DNA of 64,000 nt from Paenibacillus bouchesdurhonensis (GCF_900155685.1 NZ_LT732548.1:1756696-1820695), one strand, 5' to 3'. Counted from the stretch's first letter, positions 27,514 through 37,183 are shown. The notes: generated from the letters alone by a model not told the origin. Numbers and translations: made by a program.

Positions 27514-28368
27514 TTGTTTGCAGAACAACTCGGGCGAAATAGAAAAGACAATGTTTGGATCTTTATCATGTACTTAGTAGCTGCATTGTTCTTGGTTCTC
27601 TTTATATTTCCGTACCTATATATGTTGCTATCCTCACTTAAGCCGTCCAATGAAGTGATTTCCACGTCGCCAACTTTTTTTCCAAAGGCTTTCTCGATCG
27701 AGAATTATATTCAATTATCGCAATATGCGGGGATGGGTAAATTCTTTCTCAACAGTATTGTAGCAGCAACAGTGGGTACTCTTATTTGTCTTATCTTAGG
27801 ATCTATGGCTTCGTATGCTATTTCCAGAACAGCAGCATCGAAATTAAGCGGATTTTTCTTGGTACTTGTCCTGTGCCTCAAGATGATTCCGATGTCTAGT
27901 ATCGCGGTTCCAATTTACGCATTGATCCAAAAATTCGGTTTATATGATTATTTGCCTGCTCTAGTCGTGGTGTATGCAGCTGTCAATATGCCATTTGTAC
28001 TGTGGATGATGATCAGCTTTTTTAAAGCCATTCCAATCGATATGGATGAGGCGGCTTCGATTGACGGGGCTTCCCCGATTGTGAGCTTTCGAAAAGTCAT
28101 TCTGCCGATCACCATTCCAGGGATCATTTCGACGGGGATCTTCACCTTTTTGTTGGCGTGGAACGATTTCTTGCTAGCACTTCTACTGACGAGCAGCTCA
28201 GCAAAGACCGTGCCCGTTGCGTTGTCGGAGTTTTTGACGGCATACAACTTGGATCTGGGACCGATGACTGCGGCAGCAACTTTATTTAGTTTTCCGGTGA
28301 TTGTCATCTCGTTCTTCTTACAGAAATATCTGGTATCTGGCATGATGGCCGGGTCCGTGAAGGAATAA
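27514..28368 (+). CDS. ABC sugar transporter permease, MalG type
   Basis: 284 residues, about six membrane segments, EAA loop EAASIDGASPIVSFRKVILP, and the typical C-terminus QKYLVSGMMAGSVKE. TTG start behind AGGGAGA, 13 nt after the first permease. Same operon and role as the MalF-type subunit. Confidence 0.9.
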   Translation: MFAEQLGRNRKDNVWIFIMYLVAALFLVLFIFPYLYMLLSSLKPSNEVISTSPTFFPKAFSIENYIQLSQYAGMGKFFLNSIVAATVGTLICLILGSMASYAISRTAASKLSGFFLVLVLCLKMIPMSSIAVPIYALIQKFGLYDYLPALVVVYAAVNMPFVLWMMISFFKAIPIDMDEAASIDGASPIVSFRKVILPITIPGIISTGIFTFLLAWNDFLLALLLTSSSAKTVPVALSEFLTAYNLDLGPMTAAATLFSFPVIVISFFLQKYLVSGMMAGSVKE

Positions 28369-28392
28369 TACAACGATGTCGGAGGGATCAGC

Positions 28393-29832
28393 ATGGATTT
28401 GCATGAGCAAAGAATTGCAGAAGCGAATATCTATTTGAACCAGTATCGAGATAAAATCAGTCAAAGTCAATATCGCCAAAATTATCATTTCTGCACACCT
28501 GTTGGTTGGTTGAATGACCCGAATGGATTCATTCAGTATCGAGGCGAGTATCATTTATTCTATCAATTTCATCCGTACAAGCCTTATTGGGGTGCAATGT
28601 ACTGGGGTCATGCCAAAAGTAAAGATTTGATTCACTGGGAGCACCTCCCTGTGGCATTGGCGCCGAGCGAAGCTTATGACGATCATGAAAAAGGCGGTTG
28701 TTTCTCAGGAACAGCGATTGAGAAAGACGGTCGATTATATATCTTCTACACCGGAACGATCCTCCAAGGGGAAAAGGTGATTCAGACCCAATGTCTTGCG
28801 ATCAGTGAAGATGGAGTGAAGTTTACGAAGTATGCGGGAAATCCGATTATCGAAGCGGATTATCCGGGTGTTACGCCTGAGAATTTTCGTGATCCGAAGG
28901 TATGGGAGCATAATGGCCGGTATCATATGATTGTCGGTACGAGTATTTCGGGGAGAGGAAACGCCTTGTATTACACGTCGGATAATCTAGTGGATTGGGA
29001 ACTCTCGGGCCCATTCGTTGATTATCAAGGCAATTATGGAACCATGTGGGAATGTCCGGATTTCTTTAGGATCGGAGAGAAGGCGGTTCTTCTTTTTTCA
29101 CCAATGGGCCTCGGCGAGACGACAACGCTATATTTGATTGGAACCATCGATGATGCGACGGGGAAATTTAGGATTGAATCCGAAGAAGTGATTGATTATG
29201 GGTTTGATTTTTACGCGCCGCAATCGATTTTAGACCATCAAGGTCGAAGGATTATGATGGCTTGGCAGAATGGATGGGATTGGATGCCATGGTGGAAAGA
29301 TTTTGGCCCGACGTCAGAGATGGATCAGTGGTGCGGGGCGATGAGCTTGCCAAGAGAAGTGACTTTGAAGGGTTCTCAATTAAGTTTCAGACCTATTCAA
29401 GAAATCTCGCAATATATGAAGAATCAGTATCTGTTTCAAGAGATTTTTGTCTGGAAAGAAGAGCGTCTGTTAACCGCAGAAATTTCGGAGAGTTTTATGC
29501 TCGAATTAGATCGAACGGATCTTCAGGGTACTTTAACGTTGACCATCAGAAATGAGCAGGGAGTCGCCGATCAGATTGTTTGCTCTCGAACGCGTGTAGA
29601 ATACTTCAATGTTAACAATCCGTTTGGAAAAACAGGGAAATCGATGGTGGCTGCTGACAATGAACCGCTTCTTTTGTATTCCGATAGTTGCAGCTTGGAG
29701 ATTTTTGGAGTGGAATCAGGAAAAATGTTCTCTGTAAATAACTTCATGAAAAAGGGCAAGCGAATAATTACGGTGACGAGCGATTCTCCAAATACAATAA
29801 TTAGATTAAACCTTAGTGAAATACGTAATTAG
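28393..29832 (+). CDS. GH32 beta-fructosidase (sucrose/sucrose-6-P or fructo-oligosaccharide hydrolase)
   Basis: 479 residues, a standard-size cytosolic GH32 without signal peptide. The catalytic set is canonical: GWLNDPNG with nucleophile Asp42, FRDP, and MWECPDFF with the acid/base Glu. It follows the transporter in one operon (24 nt gap, GGAGGGATC upstream), so it should hydrolyse what that transporter imports. Because no PTS is present here, the substrate is more likely unphosphorylated sucrose or fructo-oligosaccharide than sucrose-6-phosphate. It has the usual Asp, unlike the two LamG-GH32 proteins. Confidence 0.93.
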   Translation: MDLHEQRIAEANIYLNQYRDKISQSQYRQNYHFCTPVGWLNDPNGFIQYRGEYHLFYQFHPYKPYWGAMYWGHAKSKDLIHWEHLPVALAPSEAYDDHEKGGCFSGTAIEKDGRLYIFYTGTILQGEKVIQTQCLAISEDGVKFTKYAGNPIIEADYPGVTPENFRDPKVWEHNGRYHMIVGTSISGRGNALYYTSDNLVDWELSGPFVDYQGNYGTMWECPDFFRIGEKAVLLFSPMGLGETTTLYLIGTIDDATGKFRIESEEVIDYGFDFYAPQSILDHQGRRIMMAWQNGWDWMPWWKDFGPTSEMDQWCGAMSLPREVTLKGSQLSFRPIQEISQYMKNQYLFQEIFVWKEERLLTAEISESFMLELDRTDLQGTLTLTIRNEQGVADQIVCSRTRVEYFNVNNPFGKTGKSMVAADNEPLLLYSDSCSLEIFGVESGKMFSVNNFMKKGKRIITVTSDSPNTIIRLNLSEIRN

Positions 29833-29863
29833 TTGGTTGCAAGATGAGAAAGGGTGCTCGATC

Positions 29864-30312
29864 TTGGCGAATATTAGTGATGTGGCAAAGAAAGCGGGGG
29901 TTTCCATCAAAATGGTGATCCGGGTATTTGAATAACAAGGATATATTTCCGCAAAGACAGGAGCGACGATCCAACAAGCTATTGCTGAATTGAATTATAT
30001 ACCTAATCAAGTCGCACGTAATTTATTCAAAAATAAGACTTATTGATCGGATCTTCTCGGTAAATCTGGTCATCATTGCGATGCTTAGACAAGCTTTGAA
30101 GCGATGCATTCGGGTTCCTCAAGCATTGAGATGAGTCGGATATGATGGGACCTATGTGTCGTTAGATGACCTATCCTTCTTTTCCAAGCGTCATCCAGCC
30201 TTATGATGAGCTGGCCAATAAAGCCGTCGCGCTCTTGGTGGAGTTAATGGACAAGAAGGAAATCGATTAAATGATCTATGAATTGGATGTTCATCTGACG
30301 GAAGAACAATGA
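29864..30312 (+). pseudogene. Broken LacI-family regulator
   Basis: The first part reads ANISDVAKKAGVSIKMVIRV and then, after a stop, IQQAIAELNYIPNQVARNLF, the DNA-binding end of a LacI protein. The last part reads YDELANKAVALLVELMDKKEID and ends LDVHLTEEQ, the C-terminal end. The roughly 200-residue effector domain between them is missing and several stops occur. It probably once controlled this GH32/fructokinase operon, which now may rely on the AraC protein at 23946 or the LacI protein at 7752. Confidence 0.8.
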
Positions 30313-30326
30313 TGGGAGGAAGAGAA

Positions 30327-31199
30327 ATGCTACTGGGCTCGATTGAAGCGGGCGGGACGAAATTCGTTTGCAGCGTAGGCACGCCAGAACTGGAGATTAT
30401 CAAGAGAGTCAGCTTTCCTACAACGACGCCAAGTGAGACGCTAGCGCTGGTGATTGATTTTTTCCAACAATATGCAGAGGAATTGCAGGCGATTGGAATC
30501 GGCTCATTCGGTCCAATTGATATTCATCCGGCTTCGCCAACGTATGGCTATATTACCTCGACACCGAAGCTGGCCTGGAAGGACTTTGACTTTGTAGGGA
30601 CGATAACCGAGGCATTGCATGTGCCAATCGCTTGGACAACCGATGTCAATGCAGCAGCCTATGGGGAATATGTGAAAGGGCACGGCCAAGGCTTGTCCAG
30701 TATCGTCTACTATACGATCGGAACGGGCGTCGGCGGCGGGGCCATCCAGCAGGGGCAATTCATCGAAGGATTCAGTCACCCAGAGATGGGACATATCCTC
30801 GTTCGTCAGCACCCCGACGATCACTTTGAAGGGGCTTGTCCCTATCATCAGAATTGTCTGGAAGGGTTGGCGGCGGGGCCGGCGATCGAGAAGCGATTCG
30901 GTGTGAAGGGCCAAGAACTGCCAGCAGATCACCTGTACTGGGAGATCGAAGCGTATTACATTGCGCAATGTGCGTACACCGCAACGCTCCAGCTTTCCCC
31001 GGAGCGGATTATTTTCGGTGGGGGCGTTATGCAGCAAGAGCACATGGTTCAGCGCGTGCGCGTGATATTCAAGGATTTGCTGAACAATTATGTCCGAACG
31101 CCCGATCTCGCCCAATATATCGTGACGCCGGCGTTAGCAAATAATGCAGGGACGATCGGCTGCTTTGCCTTAGCGAGGGACCGTGTGTGGGAAGCGTAG
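30327..31199 (+). CDS. ROK-family fructokinase
   Basis: 290 residues. The N-terminal phosphate motif GSIEAGGTKF, the GTGVGGGAI segment, and the zinc-binding stretch GACPYHQNCLEGLAAGPAI are typical of ROK fructokinases, which phosphorylate fructose to fructose-6-phosphate with ATP. I chose the ATG at 30327, with GGGAGGA 8 nt upstream. It sits after the GH32 gene and the broken regulator. It is the second fructokinase in the island, unrelated in fold to the PfkB domain of the fusion protein. Confidence 0.9.
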   Translation: MLLGSIEAGGTKFVCSVGTPELEIIKRVSFPTTTPSETLALVIDFFQQYAEELQAIGIGSFGPIDIHPASPTYGYITSTPKLAWKDFDFVGTITEALHVPIAWTTDVNAAAYGEYVKGHGQGLSSIVYYTIGTGVGGGAIQQGQFIEGFSHPEMGHILVRQHPDDHFEGACPYHQNCLEGLAAGPAIEKRFGVKGQELPADHLYWEIEAYYIAQCAYTATLQLSPERIIFGGGVMQQEHMVQRVRVIFKDLLNNYVRTPDLAQYIVTPALANNAGTIGCFALARDRVWEA

Positions 31200-31613
31200 A
31201 ATGCTTGTGATGAGGGGAGCCCGCGGAAGCAGGTAGCTTTGTTAGTCTTTGATTTCAAAGACTTACTCTATGTCTAAATTGGCAGGGGAAGCTCCTGCTG
31301 CGGATTAAAGGTTGGTAATCCTCCCCTAAACTCCGACGTGCATTCGGAATATCTAATGTTGTCGGCAAGTAGAAAGCGCTTTTCGTCTTAAATGAAGATA
31401 ATAAGAATTGAGCGAGTTCATAAAGTCTTATTAAGAATCTGAACGTCTTTCGGAAAAAAAACTGATTTTTCTTGTTAGGTAGTAATCCTTCTGAGCGAAA
31501 AATAATCAGAAAAGCTGCAGGAACAGCACGAATTCGTGAGGCTTTACTTCCAGCTATATCAAGGAAAAAGTAGTTTGTGAACAAACACACTAAGTTGATA
31601 GGAGAATTTATTT
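31200..31613. other. Intergenic region before the GH91 gene
   Basis: 414 bp without a gene. It holds a 9-bp inverted repeat AGTCTTTGA/TCAAAGACT (31244-31263), a possible end of the fructokinase transcript. A good ribosome site (GATAGGAG) precedes 31614. No operator of the TTGGAAACGTTTCAA type is present, so GH91 seems outside that LacI control. Confidence 0.4.
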
Positions 31614-32957
31614 ATGGCTAGTAAAAACTATTACGACGTAACAGAGTGGCCTATCGGTAATCCGTATGAGGATATTGGTGAGGTAATCAATAGCATTATA
31701 GCAGATATTAAAAGTAGACAAACGGACACTGATGTGAATAAAGGCGGAAAGCCGGGTGCGGTTATCTATATTCCACCGGGAGATTATCATCTTGTCAGTC
31801 AAGTAGTTATAGACATCAGTTATCTTAAAATTATGGGTTCTGGACACGGGTTTACATCTTCGAGTATTCGTTTTAATACTCCTGAGAATGAATGGCCGGA
31901 TTTGCATGAATTATGGCCGGGAGGAAGTCGCATACTCGTAGATATTCCCCTAGAAGTAAATGACGAGGAATATAAAGGAGCTGCATTTTATGTTGAACGA
32001 AGTGGAAATCCCCGAATAAGTTCGGTAGAGTTTTCTGATTTTTGTATTGATGGTTTGCATTTTATTGAAGATGGTTCAGGAGAAATATATCCGGAAAACA
32101 CATATATTAATGGGAAAACGGGTATTTATGTTGCGAGCGCTTGTGACTCATTTCGGATTACAGGCATGGGCTTTGTGTATTTAGAGCATGGAATTACGAT
32201 CTATCATGCTGATGCACTGACTATACACGATAATTTCATTGCTGAGTGTGGTAACTGTATAGAACTACGAGGTTGGGGACAGGCTTCAAAAATAACCGAT
32301 AACTTGATCGGAGCTGGTTTTAAAGGATATTCAATTTACGCTCAAAATTTTGGTGGACTTTTGATTACAGCGAATAATGTTTTTCCACGAGGTGCGAGCA
32401 GTATCTATTTTGATGGTGTGACACGTTCCAGTATCACAAATAATAGACTTCATTCATTTTATCCAGGAATGGTGGTATTCAGGAAAAATTGTTCGGAAAA
32501 CTTGGTTTCTTCAAATCACTTTTTACGTGACCATGAACCTTGGACCCCTTTTCTGGGAATAGACAATGGTTTAGATGATTTGTATGGTCTCCTCTATATC
32601 AGTGGTAATAATAATTCTATAATAGCTAATCACTTTTCTGAAGGAATAAATACTCAGAACATCAAGCCGGTAGGTGCCACACCTGTAATCATACGTATTG
32701 TTTCGGGTAATGGAAATTATATTTCTAATAATCATGTTGTTGCCACTGAGGTTCATGCCAAGGTAAGTGATTCTTGTTTCTCTGCGCAAGTAGACGCTTT
32801 GTTGACTACCGAAGCATCAGAGCCGCTTACCGTAACAACAGTATTGGTAGAAAAAGAATCGCTTCAAAATACGATTCTTGATTCGGGAAGCGATGCACAG
32901 GTTGTTATGGACAAGACTGTAAATGCATTCAGAGCCACACCAACGCCAGGAGCATAA
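31614..32957 (+). CDS. GH91 difructose-anhydride hydrolase / inulin fructotransferase, cytosolic form
   Basis: 447 residues, right-handed beta-helix protein of family GH91. Characteristic segments are YDVTEWPIG, PGAVIYIPPGDYHLVSQVVID, KIMGSGHGF, GMGFVYLEHGI and HISGNNN-like LYISGNNNSI. The catalytic acid pair appears as Asp206 (IHDNF) and Glu217 (NCIEL), spaced by 11 residues as in characterised family members. GH91 includes secreted inulin fructotransferases that make difructose anhydride I or III, and cytosolic enzymes that hydrolyse difructose anhydride III to inulobiose. This one has no signal peptide and is about the length of the cytosolic hydrolases, so I favour hydrolysis of imported difructose anhydride. 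Direction is not provable from sequence. Confidence 0.85.
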   Translation: MASKNYYDVTEWPIGNPYEDIGEVINSIIADIKSRQTDTDVNKGGKPGAVIYIPPGDYHLVSQVVIDISYLKIMGSGHGFTSSSIRFNTPENEWPDLHELWPGGSRILVDIPLEVNDEEYKGAAFYVERSGNPRISSVEFSDFCIDGLHFIEDGSGEIYPENTYINGKTGIYVASACDSFRITGMGFVYLEHGITIYHADALTIHDNFIAECGNCIELRGWGQASKITDNLIGAGFKGYSIYAQNFGGLLITANNVFPRGASSIYFDGVTRSSITNNRLHSFYPGMVVFRKNCSENLVSSNHFLRDHEPWTPFLGIDNGLDDLYGLLYISGNNNSIIANHFSEGINTQNIKPVGATPVIIRIVSGNGNYISNNHVVATEVHAKVSDSCFSAQVDALLTTEASEPLTVTTVLVEKESLQNTILDSGSDAQVVMDKTVNAFRATPTPGA

Positions 32958-33055
32958 ATAAAATACTCAACTATTTTGTGGTAATTTTTGTTCAAAAGTT
33001 TCAATTGCAAGTCGGACATTTGAATTATTTCGCTTGTCATTTAATTTTTTGGGGC

Positions 33056-33084
33056 GCTTCCAGCGATGGAAGCACCTCTTTTTT
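33056..33084 (+). terminator. Intrinsic terminator downstream of GH91
   Basis: GCTTCCA, loop GCGA, TGGAAGC, then CTCTTTTTT. A good hairpin-plus-T terminator about 100 bp after the GH91 stop. Confidence 0.75.
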
Positions 33085-33304
33085 CATTTCCCATATTTGG
33101 ATAAAAAAATAAAGTACACAGAAAAAGGGACTTTTCTTAGGGGTGGTTCCAGAAAATGTTTTATTTTAATTTTAGAGAAAGCATGACAATGGCAGAATGA
33201 GGTCATATATACCCTTTGTATAATGGCTAAAGCTCTTTAACTGACAAACAATTTAAAAGTCCGTTACTTTTTTTTAGAAATTGACATCGAATCGTGTCCA
33301 CAAC

Positions 33305-33808
33305 GTCAAGAAATTCGACAATACGGGCGAAGACTTGGAGGATTTGATCTCCATTGGAACAATCGGTTTGATTAAAGCGATTGAGAGCTTCCGGCCGAAC
33401 AAAGGGACGAAGCTGGCGACGTTTACGGCCCGCTGCATCGAGAACGAGATACTGATGCATTTAAGGTCACTGAAGAAGACACGTAAAGATGTGTCGCTGC
33501 ACGATCCAATTGGAACGGACAAAGAGGGCAATGAGATTACGCTCATATATATTTTGGGAACCGAGGCGGATGATGTGGTAGACCGGGTTCAACTGAAGAT
33601 GGAGAAGAGCAAAATCTATCAAAACCTGGATATTCTCGAAGCCAGGGAGCAAGAGGTTATTAAGGGGCGGTTCGGTCTCGAGCATGGCGGCGAGGAGAGA
33701 ACGCAGCGGGAGATCGCCAAGGAGCTCGGCATTAGCCGGAGCTATGTGTCGCGGATTGAGAAGCGGGCGCTGATGAAGCTGTATCATGAGTTTTATAAGA
33801 AAAAGTAA
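33305..33808 (+). pseudogene. 5'-truncated second copy of sigK (direct repeat, copy 2)
   Basis: The frame matches SigK from [14 protein letters not shown] to the stop, without indels, but lacks the first 64 codons (pro-sequence and most of region 2.1). Upstream DNA is unrelated. An ATG at 33281 gives a 175-codon frame but has no ribosome site. Two changes at conserved places (LIDILG to LIYILG, FAARC to FTARC) suggest relaxed selection. The other roughly 23 base differences from 3758-4261 are mostly silent. It marks the right edge of the fructan island. Confidence 0.85.
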
Positions 33809-34024
33809 ACTGTCCATTTCAGGGGATAAGAACTTCTTTTGTTTTTCAGTCTGGAAATGCAAGTAACTGTTGTTCGAATCACAAATTTGAATAGTTGCAT
33901 TTCCAATCAGAAGGATTTAAACATTAAATGTAAAATATTGAAGCATAAAACACCACTCCGACATGCTATAATTTCTCCGCATGGAAATTAGGTGGAAAAA
34001 TATAGAGAGAACAGGAGTGGAAAG

Positions 34025-37000
34025 ATGGATCCAAATGAACTGGTCGTTACAAACGGGGAGCAAGAATTAACACATCCTCAGCAAAGAATCTGGATGATGG
34101 AAGCAACCTATCCGGGTACCTCGATTGGAAATTTGAATGCGGCGTTGAAGTTTGAGCGAAGGCTGGATGTAACCGTACTGGAGAAGGCTGTCCAAGCGTT
34201 GATTGCATCTTATGATATTTTTCAGCTGCGCCTGCATGTCAGAGATTTGGGGGAAGTATATCAAACGTTTGTGCAGCAGCCTGAGCTAAAACCCGTTGAT
34301 ATCGTTCAATTCAGCCAGGATACGGATCAATCCGTCATTGACGCGTGGATTCGGGAACAAGGAAAAATTCCGTTTCAGCTTATCGATTCGGAATTGTATT
34401 ATTTTTGCATCATTTTAAAAGGCGAGGGCGAAACATGGGTATACATGAAATCCCATCATATCATTCAAGATGGATTCTCCCTTAGTAAATGCGGATTGGA
34501 AGTTTACAGGCTTTATCAAAAGCTGCTTCATGGGGAATCTCCTCAAATACCTCTGCCATATTCCTATCAAGCTTATATAGAAGAAGAGAAAAAGTATATT
34601 CAGTCCGGCAGGTTTGCGAAAGATCGGAAATATTGGCTCGAAAAATTTCAAACTGTTCCGGATTCCTCTACGATCAAGCCTAACCTTGTACCTGCCATAG
34701 ATACACATGCTGCAAGGTTGTCGTATTCTCTGCCCAAGCCGCTGTCAGAGCAAATCAATCACTACTGCCAAGAGCATCATGTGAGCCCTTCGAGCTTGCT
34801 TCTAAGCGCCCTCTCTATACTTCTGTTCAAATTAACATCCAACCAAGATATCGTCGTCGGTACCAATTATTTGAACCGTACAAATTTCAATGATAAACAT
34901 GCGCTCGGCATGTTTGTCAGCACTACGCCATTAAGAATAACGCTTGATCGGGAGATGACATTCGGGGGACTTGTTTCACAGGCGGGTCAGGAACAATTGT
35001 CTGCCCTGCGGTATCATAAGTATCCATATGATCTTCTGCTGTCTGAGATCAGGAAGAGTCATCCCCATGTGAACCGTTTATTTCAGCTAAGCATGGATTA
35101 TTTGGATATGGGGCAGGCGGAAGAAGCCGACGCGCATTTGGGGAATAGTGAAGATTATGGCTGCGAGGATCTCACTTTGGACGCTGTATTTCATTTGCAT
35201 AATATATTCGGCAATCTGCTGCTTAAAATAGATTACAGAATCTGCCTATTTATGGAGGAGGAAATACGGCAAATTTGCGATCGGCTGATGTTGGTTATGG
35301 AGCAGGGAATGAAATCACCGGAGCAAAGGCTCAAGGATTTTGACATCGTGACTAAGGAAGAGAAGAACAAGCTTCTGATGGATTTCAACAACACCTCGTT
35401 TCCCGTCAGAGATGTGACGGTGCATCAGTGGTTCGAGGAGCAGGCAAACCGGTTCCCGGATCGAACTGCGGTGGCATTTCAAGGCGAGTCGATGACTTAC
35501 CGCCAATTAAATGAACGGGCGAATCAACTGGCGTACACCTTGCGAAACAAAGGGGTCAAGGCAGGGCAGTTTGTAGGCATTCTCGCGGAACGATCCATGG
35601 AGATGATTACAGGTCTTATCGCGATCCTCAAAGCCGGAGGCGCCTATGTTCCATTCGACCCGGAATATCCGCAGGAGCGGATGAATTACATGATCGGTGA
35701 TTCCGGAATAAAGCTGATGCTGCTGCAAAAGCATCTTTCAGCCAAGGCTGTGGGCGTGGAGCATCAAGTTGTGTTGGACGAAGAAATCTCCTATTGCGAA
35801 GAGAAAACCAATTTGCCGGATGTGAATCAACCGGGAGATTTGATGTACATGATGTACACTTCGGGGACAACGGGCGCTCCAAAAGGGGTTCTTGTGACGC
35901 ATCGCAATGTAACCTGTCTGATCCAGGGTGCAAGCGAATTTCAGATCACAGAGCAGGACAGGGTTCTTCAATTGTCCAGCTATGCGTTCGACGGATCCAC
36001 ATTTGATATCTATAACGCTTTGCTGCACGGGGCGGCACTCATCCTCGTTCCGAAGGAAACGATGAGAGAGATTGCCCAAATTACGGCTCTGATCAAAAAT
36101 GAGCAAATCACGGTTGCTTTTATGACGACAGCATTATTTAACTTGTTTATAGATTGTGACCTATCGAGCTTGAAAAATATGAAGGCCATCTTTTTTGGGG
36201 GAGAGCAGGCATCGGTATCCCATGTGAGAAGAGCACTGGATATGTTAGGTGCAGGCCGCTTATATCATATATATGGCCCGACCGAGTGTACGGTATATGC
36301 GGCGTACTGGAAAATTAACAGCATTAATCCAGAAGCGGCAACCCTGCCGATTGGCTCACCGATCAGCAATACCAAAATGTATATCGTCAATGGAGATCGT
36401 CAGCTTCAGCCGATCGGTGTTCCAGGGGAGCTTTGTATCGGGGGAGCCGGCCTTTCCCGGGGGTATTTAAATCAAGATGATCTGACGAACGAGGTATTTG
36501 TAGATCATCCTTTCGCGACAGGAGAACTCATGTACAGAACAGGCGATCTCGCAAAATGGCTGCCTAACGGAACGATTGAGTATGTCGGGCGAATGGATCA
36601 TCAGGTTAAAATACGCGGTTTCCGTATTGAGCTCGGTGAAATCGATGCTCAACTGGCTAAGGTTCCTTCCATCAAGCAAAGTGTTGTTGTCGTGCGGGAG
36701 GACGAAGCCGGAGAGAAGCAGCTTTGCGGATACTACGTGGCAGACAGGAGAATTGGGGCTGGCGAACTGCGGGATATTTTGTCACAGTCCCTGCCTAGGT
36801 TTATGATTCCCACGCGGTTCGTTCAACTTCATGAAATGCCGTTAAGCCCCAACGGAAAAATTGACCGCAAAGCCCTGCCAGAGCCAAGCGAGAGATCTCA
36901 CTATACAGGAACGGAGTACGCTGAACCGCAAACGGAGCTGGAGCAGAAGCTGGCCACCGTATGGTCGGAGGTGCTTGAAAAAGTCAATATCGGTATCGAT

Positions 37001-37183
37001 GACGTTTTTGTGGAGCTTGGCGGTCATTCGTTACTTGCGCTCAAGCTTGAGGTAGAATTGCAGAAACATTTTGACATCGACCATTTCGATCTCCATGAAT
37101 GCAATACGATCCGTAAGATGGCAGCGTTTATCGAAGAGAAGCTGGCAGTTGTTATTGGCGGAGGGGAATACAATAATGCATAA
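34025..37183 (+). CDS. Single-module non-ribosomal peptide synthetase (C-A-PCP), isoleucine-like specificity
   Basis: 1052 residues, start behind CAGGAG. The condensation domain (about 15-440) has HHIIQDG with His145 and Asp149. The adenylation domain (about 460-955) shows YTSGTTGAPKG, YGPTECT and TGDLAKW. The carrier domain has LGGHSLLALK with phosphopantetheine Ser1002. There is no thioesterase or reductase. Aligning by eye to gramicidin synthetase gives the pocket code D-G-F-F-F-G-I-V-Y-K, two conservative changes from the isoleucine code DGFFLGVVYK. A lone module led by a condensation domain could be a lipo-initiation module making an N-acyl amino acid, or could load Ile for the next protein. 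The product is unknown. Confidence 0.88.
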   Translation: MDPNELVVTNGEQELTHPQQRIWMMEATYPGTSIGNLNAALKFERRLDVTVLEKAVQALIASYDIFQLRLHVRDLGEVYQTFVQQPELKPVDIVQFSQDTDQSVIDAWIREQGKIPFQLIDSELYYFCIILKGEGETWVYMKSHHIIQDGFSLSKCGLEVYRLYQKLLHGESPQIPLPYSYQAYIEEEKKYIQSGRFAKDRKYWLEKFQTVPDSSTIKPNLVPAIDTHAARLSYSLPKPLSEQINHYCQEHHVSPSSLLLSALSILLFKLTSNQDIVVGTNYLNRTNFNDKHALGMFVSTTPLRITLDREMTFGGLVSQAGQEQLSALRYHKYPYDLLLSEIRKSHPHVNRLFQLSMDYLDMGQAEEADAHLGNSEDYGCEDLTLDAVFHLHNIFGNLLLKIDYRICLFMEEEIRQICDRLMLVMEQGMKSPEQRLKDFDIVTKEEKNKLLMDFNNTSFPVRDVTVHQWFEEQANRFPDRTAVAFQGESMTYRQLNERANQLAYTLRNKGVKAGQFVGILAERSMEMITGLIAILKAGGAYVPFDPEYPQERMNYMIGDSGIKLMLLQKHLSAKAVGVEHQVVLDEEISYCEEKTNLPDVNQPGDLMYMMYTSGTTGAPKGVLVTHRNVTCLIQGASEFQITEQDRVLQLSSYAFDGSTFDIYNALLHGAALILVPKETMREIAQITALIKNEQITVAFMTTALFNLFIDCDLSSLKNMKAIFFGGEQASVSHVRRALDMLGAGRLYHIYGPTECTVYAAYWKINSINPEAATLPIGSPISNTKMYIVNGDRQLQPIGVPGELCIGGAGLSRGYLNQDDLTNEVFVDHPFATGELMYRTGDLAKWLPNGTIEYVGRMDHQVKIRGFRIELGEIDAQLAKVPSIKQSVVVVREDEAGEKQLCGYYVADRRIGAGELRDILSQSLPRFMIPTRFVQLHEMPLSPNGKIDRKALPEPSERSHYTGTEYAEPQTELEQKLATVWSEVLEKVNIGIDDVFVELGGHSLLALKLEVELQKHFDIDHFDLHECNTIRKMAAFIEEKLAVVIGGGEYNNA

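Noticed and set aside
3566..33808. A skin-type element with a site-specific recombinase splitting sigK
   Set aside because: The left sigK is complete and uninterrupted, no serine or tyrosine recombinase gene is visible, and the repeat is 504 bp rather than a short crossover site.
33281..33808. A functional second sigma factor of 175 residues
   Set aside because: It lacks the first 64 codons, has no ribosome site before the only ATG, and carries changes at conserved positions; called a pseudogene.
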